Source: Todiramphus chloris collaris
Taxonomy: Eukaryota; Chordata; Aves; Coraciiformes; Alcedinidae
Assembly: GCA_025345505.1 (NCBI GenBank)
Contig: JANVCC010000120.1
Location: 3,995,528-4,059,527, forward strand
DNA: 64,000 nucleotides
Direction: 5' to 3'
The notes beneath the pieces are model-generated. The model ran no database searches. It saw nothing but the letters and a program-made list of their open reading frames with translations, and was not told where the DNA came from. Numbering within the stretch: the stretch's first letter is position 1; each line of letters begins with the position of its first letter. The translations under genes were made by a program, and so were the position numbers. Of this stretch, positions 20,280 to 46,599 are shown one piece after another.

Positions 20280-22173
20280 TCTGGTAGAAGTGACACCGTC
20301 TGTTGTGCTGGGGTGTCTTCTGCCAAGCACAGCCCCTGCTGCCTTCAGCAGCCCTCTGGGTGATGGGTTTCACCCAGTGCTCAGCCCCAGTTTGGGTTAC
20401 ATGTACCCCAACCCCCCAGGTTTGCAGTGCCACCCCCAGAAATGCCAACACCTCCTTCCCCAGCAGCAGGAGGGAGCCTGAATCCACTCTTGGAAGCTGG
20501 GCTGTTCCCAACTGGACTCTGCCCTCTCAGGTCAGGAACAAGGGAGCTGCCCCAAACCAGGGAGCGTGGTTCCCAGCACTCGGTGCCTCCCAGGACACTG
20601 GGGTCCTCTGCTCAGCCTCTCTTCAGGCTCCTGCGTGGGTCAGTGCTTGGTGACTCAGTTTCCTCCCCCCCATCTGAGGGGAAAGCAGAGCTTCTGGGGG
20701 TTTCTGTGCTGCTGCCAGCAGCTCTCGGGATGGAGGGAGCCCAGCTGGACCCAAGGAAGACACAAAGTTTATTTCATCCATGATGTTTTAAGGGAGGGGT
20801 TTATCCAACCTCCTGGGGAGCAGATGGCCTTGGAGCTGCCCTCCCAGAGCTGTCGTGCTCCTTTTGTCAACCTTTACCCTAGAACCACCCAGGCATGAGG
20901 AAGCCTGCCCAAGAGCTGTGGGGGTGGCAAGGCTGGTGATGCTCTTGTGGTGTCCAGGCTGGACATCGCTGTGGTGTGAATGTTTATTCCTGGGGCTCTG
21001 GTGCCCTGCCTCCACCAACCCCGGGGATGGACCCAGTCAAGCAGCACCAGTGGGCAGCCCAGAGCTCGTGGCACTGCCAGGCTCTGCCTTCCCAGTTTAA
21101 GAGCCCAGTTAGTGACCAGGCAGCTGGGGAGGGGAGCTGACAAAAGGGGCTAAATCAGCCCTGGCTTGTATCAGCGTGCCTAGGGGCCACACCTTCCCCC
21201 AGGATGGGTTTTGGGGGGTTGAGAAGCGATGTCCCCCATGGCTCCACCCTCCCTTTGTCAGCTGCAGTACCCCCCCCCCCCCCCCCCCAGCAGCACCCAG
21301 GGAGAAGCTTCCCTCCGGGCGATGGGATCGCTCCCAGTCGAGGGTGGCAGGTCAGCATATTTTCTTGTTTTCTTTCCCTCGTTCACCTGCTTATTTCGTA
21401 ATTTGCTGCCCTGATTTCTGAAGTGGTCTTTAATCATTCTCAGCAGGGGCGCTGCCTCGAATTCCTGCCTGGGAGAGAAACGATCACCGCGCGGGAATAA
21501 TGTGGTTTGTTCTGTGGGAGTCCAGGTCTCCACATCTTTGATTCTCTTGACTGAAGTCAATAAAACCTGCTTTGACTTTCAGGGAACCGTGACTTTCAGG
21601 CTCCCTTTGGCTAGGTGATGTTCTGAATTTGCTGCTGAACACGCAAGCAGCTTTGAGAGCTGGTGGTTTTGCACCCCCAGGAAGCGTTTAGCAGGAGCCT
21701 TGAAATTTTGCATTCGTGGCAGTAGGGATGGCAGGGCTGAGCGTGGGTAGTTAAGGATGGCTGGGAACTTAAAAAAAGCTCCATTTATTCAATTGGAAAA
21801 AGGAGAAAATAAGAAAGGATGTACCTGAAGAGAGGTTTGTTGTTTCCAGAGCCAGCTTTGGGCTCTGGCTCCCAGCCCGGGTGAGCTGCAACCTCCAGCC
21901 TTCCCTCAACACCCAAACCTCGGAGTTGCTCCAGGTTTTGCTGAGCGTAGCAAAGAACAACCACCCTGAACCTTGCTTTTTATTGACAGCAATGCTGGCC
22001 CGAAAGTCTGCGTTTGAGGTTTCCTTGGGAAGAGGCACATTGCTTGCAGAGCTGGGAAGCTGAAAATGTAGGAGATGTGGAAAGCTCCCCCAGTGTGATA
22101 CCAGCTGGGGCTGGTGCTTCATGGGGAGCGAGCACAGCCTGGAGAGTGAAAGTTTGGAGGACTTGACACCTAC
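20280..22173. other. Intergenic, no gene seen
   Basis: Unique sequence apart from a 19-base C run at 21,270-21,288. No exon or mobile element is recognisable. The AT-richer stretch at about 21,350-21,600 could be conserved non-coding DNA, but I cannot test that here. Confidence 0.4.
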
Positions 22174-22745
22174 CTCCTGTATGCCCCCGTGAGAATCTCA
22201 TCATATTCTTGGTCTGCAGGGTGAAGTAGTTCCAGATGTCTCCTGAGATCAGCTTCATGCTGAAAGCACAGGACTGGAGGTGGTCCTCAGTGGCCAGTTT
22301 CCAGTCCTGCACCCTGTCCTCTGTTAAGTATTTCTCATGGTGCTCTGCTCCCTTCAGGGTCGTCTCCTTGTTCAGCTGCCTCTTCTTGGCATCTGCCAAC
22401 AACCAAGAAGGTTGGTGCTCAGGTCTTAAACTGGGCATGGGCACTGTCTGCTGGCAAGCTGATCCCTCCTGAGGCAGCCCAAGCTGATGGGGCTTTCACG
22501 CTGGAGATGGGAACACATTTGCCCACCTTGCAGCCTTTCCTGACCCTCCATACAGCTCATTTGTCCTCCCTGATGCTCTCTTGATGAATGCGCCCGTGAA
22601 GATGCTCACCAAAGGGTCATCAAAGTCCGGGTGAGGGTCCCTAACTGTGGCTTTCACCTTACCAAGGTCCCTGTCTATGATGAAGATGCTGATGCCCCTC
22701 ATGACCCATATGAACCACGAGGACGTCACGTTCTCCATCAAGGTT
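22174..22745 (-). other. Unidentified minus-strand exon pair
   Basis: Two segments read as coding exons on the minus strand. Segment a (22,745 down to 22,663, 83 nt) follows an acceptor-like GTGCCCAG and ends at a GTAAGG donor. Segment b (22,392 down to 22,174, 219 nt) follows TTGGTTGTTGGCAG and ends at GTAGGT. Phases agree: a ends in phase 1 and b begins in phase 1. Both stay open in the joined frame, giving about 100 residues that include ENVTSSWFIWVMRGISIFII and LISGDIWNYFTLQTKNMMRF. The composition is rich in W, K, E, H and D, unlike the Gly/Pro/Arg-rich chance frames around it. I do not recognise the family, and I found no neighbouring exons or start. It may be part of a gene, a gene remnant or chance. 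Confidence 0.4.
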
Positions 22746-22759
22746 CTGGGCACTGCAAC

Positions 22760-25100
22760 CCAGCACTGCTGATGTTGCCTCCCTGAAGCCCCTCAGCCCA
22801 GTGCCACCAGCGATTACCCCGGTGTCTTTGGTGGCCTGGTTCTGGGAGCCACTGGGCTAAGCTGGCACGGGGAACGATCGCTCCTCCCCGCTGCCCCGCA
22901 TCAACTCATCCCCTGCGACAGGGATGGGGAAACTTGGGGCCACTGCAGCTCCACGCTGAGCTCCGACCCACCCAGAGCCCAGCTCCATCCAGGACACGGG
23001 GAGAGAGCCGAGCCCACGGCCACAAGCAGCTCCCAAGGGGGGGATTCGTTTCCAGCCAGCCGGCCTTTCCAGGGGCGAGAGCATCCCGATCCACGGGACC
23101 AATCTGTCCGCGCAGCCAGGCGGGGTGGGCCGAGACTGCCAAGCTCAAACGATTCTCCGAGGAAGGGCGGTTGGGATTTCAGGGATTTCAGCTGGGTTTG
23201 GGTGTATTTTTTTTTCCTCACCCTGCCCTCGGTTCTCCTGGATACGGCACTTCCCTCCGCAGGCAGCTGCGCCCGGGCGCGGACCTCTGCGTGGTGATGC
23301 CAGGTGGCCAGAAAAAAAATGTGCTCCAGCCCCCAAAAGCTGGCTGCCTTTCAGCGCTTGGATGAATTATCTGTGAAAACCTCTTACGGCTCGCACAAAA
23401 CAAGGTAATTATTCAGAAAGCAGAGCCTGCGGAGAGAGCCAGAAGATGAAAATATTATCTGTTAGTGATTTACAGAGAACCACAGACGGTGTCAAAGAAC
23501 AGCAGCTGAATCAAACTTGCTTTTTGGCAACTTCTTGGCTCCCAAAAGCTCCAGACAACCCTGGTGGGGGGGGTAGGGTTGATCACGAGCTCCCAGTGAT
23601 GCTCCCACACCCTGGGAATGGGACTCCTGGGGGGGCTGGTTCGGGACAGAGCCGGGTGGTTTAAGGAGGGAAAGGAGACGGGTGAGGGAACCCTGCAGCT
23701 TCAGGATGGCAAAGACTGAGATGCAAGGGGATGGGTCCATCTCTCCTTTGCTTCCTGATACAGTAACTGGAGTTTTTTTGGGGTACAAAGGGGGGGGGGT
23801 GATCTGAACAGGGGGGTGATCTGAAGGGTCTCCCAAGCTCTGCAAAGCTAGAAGCTGCTTCCCTGTGAGCGAGGCTATGCTGGAAAATCACCCAGGCAGC
23901 GGCTTTCCAAGCGTTTCTTATTCCACTTCCTTCGGTAGCAGCTTCACAAACGCTTTTCCTCAGCCAAATGTTTTTTCCCTTGGCGACCACGGCTGCTCTG
24001 GCAGGTTCCTCGTTCACGTTCTGAAACAAAACCGTTCCCTTTCCCGGCGATTTCCAACTCCACCCTGACTTTGCCGAGGTTTTATTTCTCCCAACCGCTC
24101 GCTCGCGGCGTTTACGTTTTCCAGGTGCGCCGTCAAACTTCCCCCCCACCCCCTTCCCCAAAAAGCCGGGGCAGCCTCGACCTCCCTCTGCAACCCCACG
24201 AAGCTCTCCCCGGAGCAGCGCAGCCACCCCTCGAGAAGGGAGGAAGGGTTTTGTTTGGAGCCATCGGCCGCTTCTGCCAAGCTCTGCCTCCCGCTTTCGG
24301 CAGCGGCTCTTTCCCAGCGGCAGCCAGCGCGAAGCGAAGGGTTGCAGGAAATTAAGCGTTTCTCCTACACAGGGAGGATTTGCCCGGTGATTAGAACTAG
24401 TCCCCGAAGTAGCCAAGCGCAGCAGAATTTCGGTTTAATATGCACACCCACGCAGCTTCCCTGAAAACCCAAGACACTCCCCCCCCACCTCCCCCCCAAC
24501 CCCCTCAAAATCCTCCTCGGGAAAGGCTGAACGCGGCAGCGAGCGGCTCCTCTTGCAGCTTCGCCGCTCGCACAAGGAGCTGGGACGACTCTGTCACCTG
24601 GTGTTGACAAAAGAAAGCGAAAAATGAAGCTGGTGGAAAGAAGTTTCTCAAAGATTTCAAGGTATCTTTTACGGAGCAAGAGAGAGGAGGGTGTAAGAAC
24701 ACAGCAATGACGAACTGGGGCACAAAAGGGACCGGGTTGCACCGCTGTAGGTTTAGTAACGCTTTTGTTCGCTCCACCTCGGATCTACGGGTGAACTTTT
24801 AACTCCAAAAATGCTTTAATTCCCCTGTTTGCTCGGGTAAGGCGGCGTCTCCGTGAGCGCAGGGCACCTGTTCCGGGTCACCGTGGGGAAAAATGACTCA
24901 ATGAAGAAAAAAAAAAAAAGGAGCAATTACTGGAGCGTGTGACCTGCCTTTGCTGCAGCCACTCCAGCCCTATCGGAAACCAGCCGGGGCTGAACCTCCC
25001 CAGGGTCTGGGGCTGGGAACTCCAGCTGTGGAATAAACAGAGCAGTGAGCAGCCCTGACCCTGCCCCAGAGCCCAGCCTGATCCACCCATGCAAATCACA
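22760..25100. other. Intergenic, no gene seen
   Basis: Unique sequence of moderate GC content. Open frames are short and lack recognisable motifs. A minus-strand piece at about 22,819-22,850 is flanked by possible splice sites and could belong with the unidentified exon pair, but it is too short to support. Confidence 0.35.
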
Positions 25101-25189
25101 CTCTTGGCTGGGCCTGGGACTTGCAGATGAGCAGCTGCTCCAACAGCTGCTGGAGTGGGAAACAAGTTCACGTGAAGGTTTTCCTTTCG

Positions 25190-25830
25190 CTGCAGACACT
25201 ACCTCCTGCCTCGGCCTCCCTCTTCCTCCAATTCTCCTTCCCTCAACCTTTCAGGCACAGTTTTCCCGCTGTCTCCAGTCCTTGTGCCTCTTCTCCCTCT
25301 CGGCTCCACTCTCAAGGTGGAAACACCTCCTCCTCCTCCCCCACTCTTCTGCTCCCTTCCTTCCTCCAGACCTGACCCTCCTCACCTCCCTTCCTCCTCC
25401 CCGTCTCCCTCACCCTGCCCTCCCCTCACGCACACCAACTATGGGATCTCTTTCACCTTGCCCTGGCTTAGCCCTGTCACCCCCCTCCTTCACTCTTGGC
25501 CCGGCTCAGCCCACTCTCACAGTCCTTGACCCAGACCAGCCCCTTTCCCTAGCCTGGCCCAGCTCAGCTACTTCCCCCAGCTTGGCCCAGCCCGGCCCAG
25601 CTGAGCTGCTCCCCCAGGCTCGGCCCAGCTCAGCTGCTTCAACCGGCTGCGGGCCAGCCCGGCCCAGTTCAGCCCCTTCCCCAGGCCCGGCCTAGCCCGG
25701 CCCAGCTCAGCTGCTTGCCCCGGCCTTGGGCCGGCCCGGCCCGGCCCAGCCCCTTCCCCCGGCCCAGCTCCTTCCCCCGGCCCAGCTCAGCCCCTTGCCC
25801 TGCCCAGGCCCAGCCCCACTTCCGGCTCCC
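25190..25830. repeat. Pyrimidine-rich then CCCAGCTC-type degenerate repeat
   Basis: About 25,190-25,450 is strongly C/T-biased. About 25,490-25,830 consists of degenerate, loosely tandem GGCCCAGCTCAGC-like units. The open frame here is a composition artefact. Confidence 0.6.
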
Positions 25831-25839
25831 CCCTCCCCG

Positions 25840-39705
<13,866 letters not shown>

Positions 39706-39852
39706 ACCCAAACCCTCGCTCTGGGAGCTTTCCCCACCATTAGCCAAGGAGTCTGGGAGACCAGTCTGAGCACTGGAAGCCCCAAAACCTCCATGTTGTG
39801 ACTACCCCGCTGCTGCCGCCTCGATGGGAACACTGCTTTCCACAGCGTGCTC

Positions 39853-39975
39853 CAGCACGTCTGGATTCGATCCCCGTGGAATCCCAGTGCTCCAGCACGT
39901 CTGGANNNNNNNNNNTCCCCGTGGAATCCCAGTGCTCCAGCACGTCTGGATTCGATCCCCGTTGCATCCCAGTGA
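39853..39975. repeat. 40 bp tandem repeat with 10-N gap
   Basis: Units beginning CAGCACGTCTGGA start at 39,853, 39,893 and 39,938, in the FAM76A 3' UTR about 150 bases after the stop codon. A 10-base N gap at 39,906-39,915 lies inside the array, so the true copy number is unknown. Confidence 0.92.
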
Positions 39976-41074
39976 TCCACGAGGAGAGGTCCCAGCCATC
40001 CTAAATCCCCCAGCCCCTCCCTGGAGTACTCCTTTCTGGAAGAAAAAGGTTTTGTTTTCCGAACCAGTTCCTACCACTGCCAACCACTTCCATGAGCAAA
40101 GAGGAACCCGCTGCATCAGAGACTCCTTGCTGGTTCCCAGCCTGCTGCTGGGAGGCAGTGGCTGTGCCCGGTTGTGCTCAGATAACGGGAGCTGCATCTG
40201 GTGGCAGCTCAGATTTTTTTAGGGTTTTTCTTTTTTTTTTTTTTAATTTTATTCTGTTTTTATTTTTCCTTGAACTGTTCCTTCTTCAAAAGGAAGCTGA
40301 TAAATCACCAGCCCAACAGATGTTGCTGGAAGGTTTGTGCCACTGCTGAGAACTGTTGATCCAGCTTTTTGAAGACGCTTCCAAACTGGGGGCCGTGTAT
40401 TTATCTTGGGAAGTCGGGGGTTTTTTTGGGGGTTGTGAGGGGTTTTTTGTGTTGTTTGTTTTTGTTGGGGGGTTTTTTTCCCCTCCTCCTCCTTTTCTCT
40501 GTCAGCTTGGCAAACCAAACTGCCTGCTTCTGTGTTCTCTTTCCAATAGTTTTCGGGTTGGGAGCTGGAGTGGAGCGATCCGGACCCACACCCACCCCAC
40601 ATCCCCCCCTCGGGTGCCCTGGTTACTTGGTGACCTTTGGGGCTGTGATGATTTCTGCAGCTTGGTGTGATCAAGCCTCTCTTACTCCCATTTCTTTACA
40701 CAAGGAGAGTTCGAGGCGTGGAGTTTCCCTCTGCTCCCCTCGATCCCTGAACCCAGCTCCCCCTCATCTCCCCCTTTCCCTTCCCGACGTAGAAGCCGGG
40801 GCCGGGCTGGCTCCAGGCAAGCGCTTACTCAGGCAGCCACCCAAGCCAGGGAGTGGTTTTTTTTTGGGGCTCTCCAGGGACATTTCTCACTGCTGATGAA
40901 ACACCAGCAGAATCAAAGGGCTACGAAAGTTCCCTGTAACAGGGATGTGCTGCTCAGACAAAGCACGGAGACCACAGACCCTTCCAGCGAGACACTCCCC
41001 GGGGCTCTGTCTCGAGGGGTGTCAGGGATAAAAAAAGCACTTGGTCACTGGTGGGAGCAGCCCAGCTCCTCAGC

Positions 41075-41198
41075 ATCCCTCACCCAGCTTCCTTCAGGGG
41101 GAGAAGAAACTCCTCGGGGGGCTGAAACCCTGAGGGATCCCTCACCCAGCTCCCTTCAGGGGGAGAAGAAACTCCTCGGGGGGCTGCAACCCCGAGGG
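41075..41198. repeat. 62 bp direct duplication
   Basis: Two adjacent copies of a segment starting ATCCCTCACCCAGC, at 41,075 and 41,137, within the probable FAM76A 3' UTR. Confidence 0.9.
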
Positions 41199-41499
41199 GT
41201 GAAGGTAGGTAGTGAGGAGGAGAAACCACCCTTTTGAGGCAGGGCTGGCTGCTCTGTCAGGGGTTTTATTAAGTTTTTAACTAGAGATTGTGATTTTTAG
41301 TCCTTTTTTTCCCCATCCTTTTTTTTTGTTTATGTTACTACAAAGGACTTTACTCGGCGGTTTTTTTTTGGGAATGATGTTGGCTTCCGGCACGGAAGGC
41401 GCACGCTGCAGCATCCGACACACTCTGCCATGTGGGCTTTGGGGGTTTTTTTTGTTCTTTTGGGGGGTTTTTTATTAAAGAAATTTCTGCTGTGAAAAC

Positions 41500-42495
41500 A
41501 AGAAAAAAAAAAAGATTTGTTACACTTTGCCAGAGTGTGACAGCAGGAAAATACCTAATTTTATACTACACGCCTTTTTAGAAAACGAGGTGCATTGGTG
41601 TTTGGGGTTTTCTTGTTTTTAAACGGGGGGGCTTTGCTGTTTCACTTCCCTCGAGATGCAGAGGTAATCGGAGGGAGGAAGGCCCTGTAGATACTGTTCT
41701 GGGTTGGTTTTTCATCCCACCGATCGATGGGGCAGCTGAGCAGCTGATTTGTAGTGCTAACGTCCTTTCTTTGTACCTTTGTAATACCGGAGATTTTCAC
41801 AGGGACGCTGCGGTTTGTACAAAACTCAACGGCTGTAAAAAAAAAAAGTGTTTGGAAAAAAAAAATCCTCAGCCCTGTCTGACATTTATTTGCCTTTCCA
41901 GAAAAAAAAAAAAAACCCGACCCAAAAGCAACCCAAGCACCTTTCTCTGCCTGGATCTGATTTTATCTCCAGTCGCTGCTCCAGGGGGGTATGGAAAGGA
42001 GACCACTGGTTTCTATTGTTTGGTTCACTCCTGGTTTGGTTTCTATCTTTAAACCCTCCCGATGGAGCCTGTTGCTAGGATCCCTGTTACTTGGTTACAT
42101 CCAGCTTCCCAGGACCCAGCCAGCTCTATCCCACGAGATCTGGTCTCTGTTTTCTTCCCAGTGAAGGCAGAGCACGGAAACAACGCGGGCTCGGTAAGAA
42201 ACAAAAAGATGAGAGAAGAAGGGTTCGTTTGTGGGGGGTTTTTCTTCAATCTCTAGGTATGAACGAGGTAAATCAGCACCTTTTGTACCTCTGGAGTCTT
42301 CCCCTTCTCTCAGCCGTGAGTCTGGTGGAAGATCACATTTGTTTTCCTTTTTTAAAGCAAATTTTTTCAGCAGGAATTTGGTTGGGAATCAACCCTCTGG
42401 AGATTTCCATTTGGAAAGGCTGGGGGTCCTGCTCTGGTGGCAGTGCTGGTTCCCGGGGGGCTGAGCAGGGCTGGGACACACGGAGATTTCCTCAG
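41500..42495. other. AT-richer intergenic or distal 3' UTR
   Basis: Contains A runs near 41,838 and 41,901. No exon is recognisable. It may be part of a longer FAM76A 3' UTR. Confidence 0.4.
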
Positions 42496-42705
42496 GCAAG
42501 GATGAGGGATCTGGGCTTGTTCAGCCTGGAGAGGAGGAGGCTGAGGGGAGACCTGGCTCTGACAGCTCCTGCCGGGAGGCTGGAGCCAGGAGGGTCGGGC
42601 TCTGCTCCCAAGGAACAAGGGACAGGACAAGAGGAACCGGCCTTGAGTTGCACTCTCCTGGCACAACTTGAGCCGGGTTCCTCTTGTCCTGTCACTTGTT
42701 CTGAC
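42496..42705 (+). mobile_element. CR1: CR1 LINE, internal fragment
   Basis: About 200 bases matching the centre of the 13.8 kb subfamily, lacking the 3' terminus. The right part (from about 42,660) looks reversed, so the copy may be rearranged. Confidence 0.75.
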
Positions 42706-44640
42706 AGTTTAGAGCTGCACAGTTACTCAGGTAACTGAACCCACTTGAATATCAGATTCTGACCTCAGCCACGTGCTAGTAATGAAATTAAGGTCAAAAA
42801 CGAGACTCCCAAGTTCTTGGTCGGTGGCTTTCCCCCTTGCACTCATTTCAGGCAGGCTGATGCTTGGCTGCCCCTTGCCTGCTGCCATCAGAAGTCTCTC
42901 CTGAAGGTGCAGAAGCCCCACGTTCCCAGACCACTGACCTGGAGGCAGTTTTGTTTTCAGGGCACAACAAAAACCTCTCCCAAAGCATTTCCTGAGATCT
43001 GCTGCCCAAGAGGATTTCTTTTTTTTTTTTTTTTTTAATTTATTTTAAAGTAATTACTCAAATAAATATCTCCTTTCCAAACTTGCAGGCCGCCTGGCAA
43101 GGAGCTGACTATAAATGAATATGAATCTAATACTCGAATGACTATAAACCTTTTACAGCCACAGCTGAAGTGAACCTGGAGCAGAACTAAACCGACTTGA
43201 CCAGCCAGTAATTACCCCCATTCCTCCCTAATTGCCGGGTTTCTGTGAGCACTGGCTCAGGCAGCACACCCTGGGGGCACCAGGTTTTAAAACTGGCTTG
43301 AAAGAAAAAAAAAATTGGGTTTTAAAGGATTTTACAGCTTTAGTGACTTGTTTTTTTGTGGCTGAGCCAGGAGAGGTAAGGGCAAGGCTTGCCCTGGAGC
43401 AATGGAGCTGTCTGAGGACACTGGGGTCCCCGTAAAGCCCAGTGGAGAGGGGTGTGTGTCACTGGGAGCCCCACAGAAAGCCAGTGGGGTTTTAGTGGTG
43501 GGAGGCATTCAGCGTGGCCTCCTGCTCGCAGCTGAGAGGGTACAAGGGACACGGGCAACCAGAGCTGCTCCTTTGGGTGGGAGCTTTTCCCTTCTACACA
43601 AGATCTCTGTGAAGAAAAAAAGAAAAACCTCAGCTGCCCTTTGCTGCCTTTCAGAGGAAATCTCTCCAGGTCCAGGAGTCCAAAGGTGCTTTGGCTGTAA
43701 CCCCAGTCCTCCCAGTGCCAGCCCAGCCGGCCACGCTATCCACTCCCTGCTCCTGGAGCACACGGGGACAGCAGCTGCCTCCTCCTGCTATTCCCAGGGG
43801 CTCCAGAGCAACAAGGATCACTCCCCAGCACAGACCATTGTTTCTGATGTGCTTATCATCTGGCTGCACTGCAGAAACCCTGATGGAGCAGGGTGCTGAG
43901 GACAACACTGGGGGGTCACCTTCCCTCTGTGGCTCCAGACTGCAGAGGAATTCCCTTTTCCACCTTACAAATGCTCTGGGCTTCCTTCTGCCAGCCCCCC
44001 AAGTGCAGGCACTGCTGGGTTTTCCCACTTTTCCCTGTTACTGGGGAGCTGTGGGGTGAGCAGCCACTGTGACAATCCATCTCCCTGACCTTCCCAGGGG
44101 AGCAGAGCACGGAAAAAAAGGAAAGAGTTAAACACCAGTATGTGTCTTATCTGCTCCAGGCGCCCCAGTAGGTTCCCTGCATGATCTCTGCTGTTTCCCT
44201 TTGCCCTCAGGGTCTGGGCTGGCCAAAGCCACCAGGCTGGTGAAGCACCAGGCAGCCAGACAAAGCAACAGTTATCCCCAGCCAACCTCCCTGTCTGCTC
44301 TGAGGTGACTCCTCTTAAGCCACTGGCCTTTCTTGCAGCACATTCTTCAAGTAAAGCATCAGACTTGTCCAGTCAGCACCTTGCTCACTGGGGCCCCGTC
44401 AGCCCTTGACTCACCACTGAGCTGTAGCGTGTTTACCAGGATGGGTGTTTCTGGACACACGGGGCTTGAATTCAGCTCTTGGGCTCCTCTCTCAAGGACG
44501 TTTTGCCTCTTCTTTGCCACCCTTTTTCTGATGAATATTGTAATGAGCCCGGGGGCAATGCTGCTGTGTGCCCAGGGTGCCCTGTGAATCAGCCAGCATG
44601 GAAGAACCCTCCACTGAGCTCATTCTGGCTGGTACCAGCA
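42706..44640. other. Intergenic, no gene seen
   Basis: Unique sequence with a T run at about 43,019-43,036 and AATAAA at 43,061. Open frames are short and without recognisable motifs. Confidence 0.4.
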
Positions 44641-44642
44641 CC

Positions 44643-45107
44643 AGGGTGGCCAGGGCAGGGATTGTCCCCCTGGACTGGGCACTGGGGTGGCCGCCCCTTG
44701 AATCCTGGGGTCAGGTTTGGGCCCCTCACTCCCAGCAGGACATCGAGGGGCTGGAGCGTGGCCAGAGAAGGGCAACGGAGCTGGGGAAAGGGCTGGAGCA
44801 GGAGTGTGGTGAGGAGCAGCTGAGGGACCTGGGCTGGTTCAGCCTGGAGAGAAGGAGGCTGAGGGGAGACCTTCTGGCTCTGCCAGCTCCTGACAGGAGG
44901 CTGGAGCCAGGGAGGGTCGGGCTCTGTTCCCAAGGAACAAGGAACAGGACAAGAGGAACCGGCCTCAAATTGTCCCAGGGGAGGTTTCCAAGCCGTGGAG
45001 CTGTGGTGCTGAGGGCCAGGGGTCAGTGGTGCCCTGGCAGTGCTGGGGGAACGGGTGGACTCCATGATCTGAAAGGTCCCTGCCAACCAGAACGATTCTA
45101 TGATTCT
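44643..45107 (+). mobile_element. CR1: CR1 LINE, 3' fragment
   Basis: Same subfamily as the copies at 13.8 and 28.5 kb, with an internal deletion of roughly 90 bases relative to them before the 3' end. It ends in AACGATTCTATGATTCTC. Confidence 0.9.
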
Positions 45108-46590
45108 CTGCAATGTCCCCCTGGCACAACCCTCGGTGTCTTCTGCTGGGTTATTTTTATATTAAATATTTGGCAGCGTCTCCAGCCCATCTCTCAGCTT
45201 GACCAACCTCCGGACAAACCCACAGCCCTGGGCTCCCCATGTCCATGTCAGCCCGTGCCCCTCATGTCCAGACCTTTCTGGGGGTTGAGAGACCTCCCCC
45301 GCCTTGGCTCTGCTTTGCTTACACTGTGTTGCCCTCGCAGCTGCCAGGCAAGAGATGGTTTTTCATCTCTGGGCTGATGTGTCGAGCCAGAGCAAACGCA
45401 GATCCCGTGGCCTCAGGTAGCCACAGCCCCATGGCTGGCAGGGGACCGGGCAGCATCTTGGCTCTTGCCCCCTGGAAGGCAGCCCTGGGGCTCTCTGCAG
45501 GGCGTGATGGTGCCAACGGAGCTGGAGTGGGGTGACAGGGGCTGAAACGGCAGCTCTGCCCCAGGGGAGCTGGGTGCCCTCGGAGGAGGTACCACCCGGG
45601 CAGCAGATCAGCTGCTGATCCCAAACTATTCCTCCCCAGTGAGGAGCGTGCAAATGCAGCAGCAGATGCCTCGGGGTGGCCAGAGCTGCCCAAACTCCCC
45701 ACCCTCGCTGCGGAGCCGCGCTTGCAAAACACCCTAAAAATAGCAGCGGGTGCTTGCGGGCTGCGGTGCCCCGGGGAGCGACGGGGGCACGGGGACAAGG
45801 ACAAGGAGCAGCTGACCCAGGGGTGTTGGAAACCTGCTCCGTCCTCTCCTCACGGAGACTGGGGCAGTTTCCCGTGTGTCACGGACTTTGGCTGTGCCAC
45901 CAACGCCGTGCCGGCCGTTGGCTGTGCCACCAACACCGTGCCACCGAGGCACACTGATGTGTTTGCCAGGAGCTCAGAGCAGAGCTGGAGGAGGCTGTTG
46001 CCAGGCAAAACCCGAGTTGTTTGTGCCCTGGCTCCCGTTTGCTGGGCTCTGCCAGGTGCAGGTGTCGAGCGGCAGCGGGTTGCTATCAGTGCTGCCATCT
46101 GGGGCTGCCCGTGATGCAGGGTTTGGGGATTTTTTTCCCCCTCTTTCACCTTCTTTCCTGGGGTTTGGTGTTTGTTATGCGGTGCACAGGGGCTGTCACG
46201 GGGCTGTGTGCCTTGGGGAGGGTGGGATGGGGAAGCAGCTCTGAGACTGTGCTGCACGGGGGCGATGGGACTGCTCCGTGCGGTGCTGGGGGGACCCCCG
46301 GGAGCGGTGGGGTGGCAGGAGGGGGGACCAGGTGGTTGCTCGTGGCCACACAGAGCTGTGGGCAGGCTCTGGGCACAGGGTAAGGCCAGGGCAGCTCAGC
46401 TGTTTTGGACAAACACCATTGCTCTGAAACATGAGCGGGTTCTTCATGTCACTTTGACATCGGGTTTCTTTCCCCCTTGGCCTCAGGAGATGTTTTCTGT
46501 CACTCCCTGCATCAAAGGCCCAGGAAGGTGCTGTGGCTGAGCTGTGGAGAGGGATCCTGACCTTCTCCTGGGAGCACAGAGGGGGCATCA
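45108..46590. other. Intergenic, no gene seen
   Basis: Unique sequence. A 30 bp duplication (TTGGCTGTGCCACCAAC..., starts 45,888 and 45,918) is the only structure I see. Confidence 0.4.
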
Positions 46591-46599
46591 GGAGTGTGA

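Larger units (their letters stand above)
39706..41500 (+). other. FAM76A: FAM76A 3' UTR (probable)
   Basis: AT-richer than the flanks, with long T runs and a possible ATTAAA polyadenylation signal at 41,474-41,479. A second candidate, AATAAA at 43,061-43,066, would give a longer UTR. The true end is not decidable from sequence alone. Confidence 0.5.

Noticed and set aside
25045-25695. 216-codon Ser/Leu/Pro-rich open frame upstream of FAM76A
   Set aside because: It coincides with a pyrimidine-rich tract and degenerate CCCAGCTC repeats.
42049-43080. Possible small gene between FAM76A and SESN2, such as ATP5IF1
   Set aside because: No segment resembles the ATP5IF1 protein or any other 1p35 neighbour I could recall.
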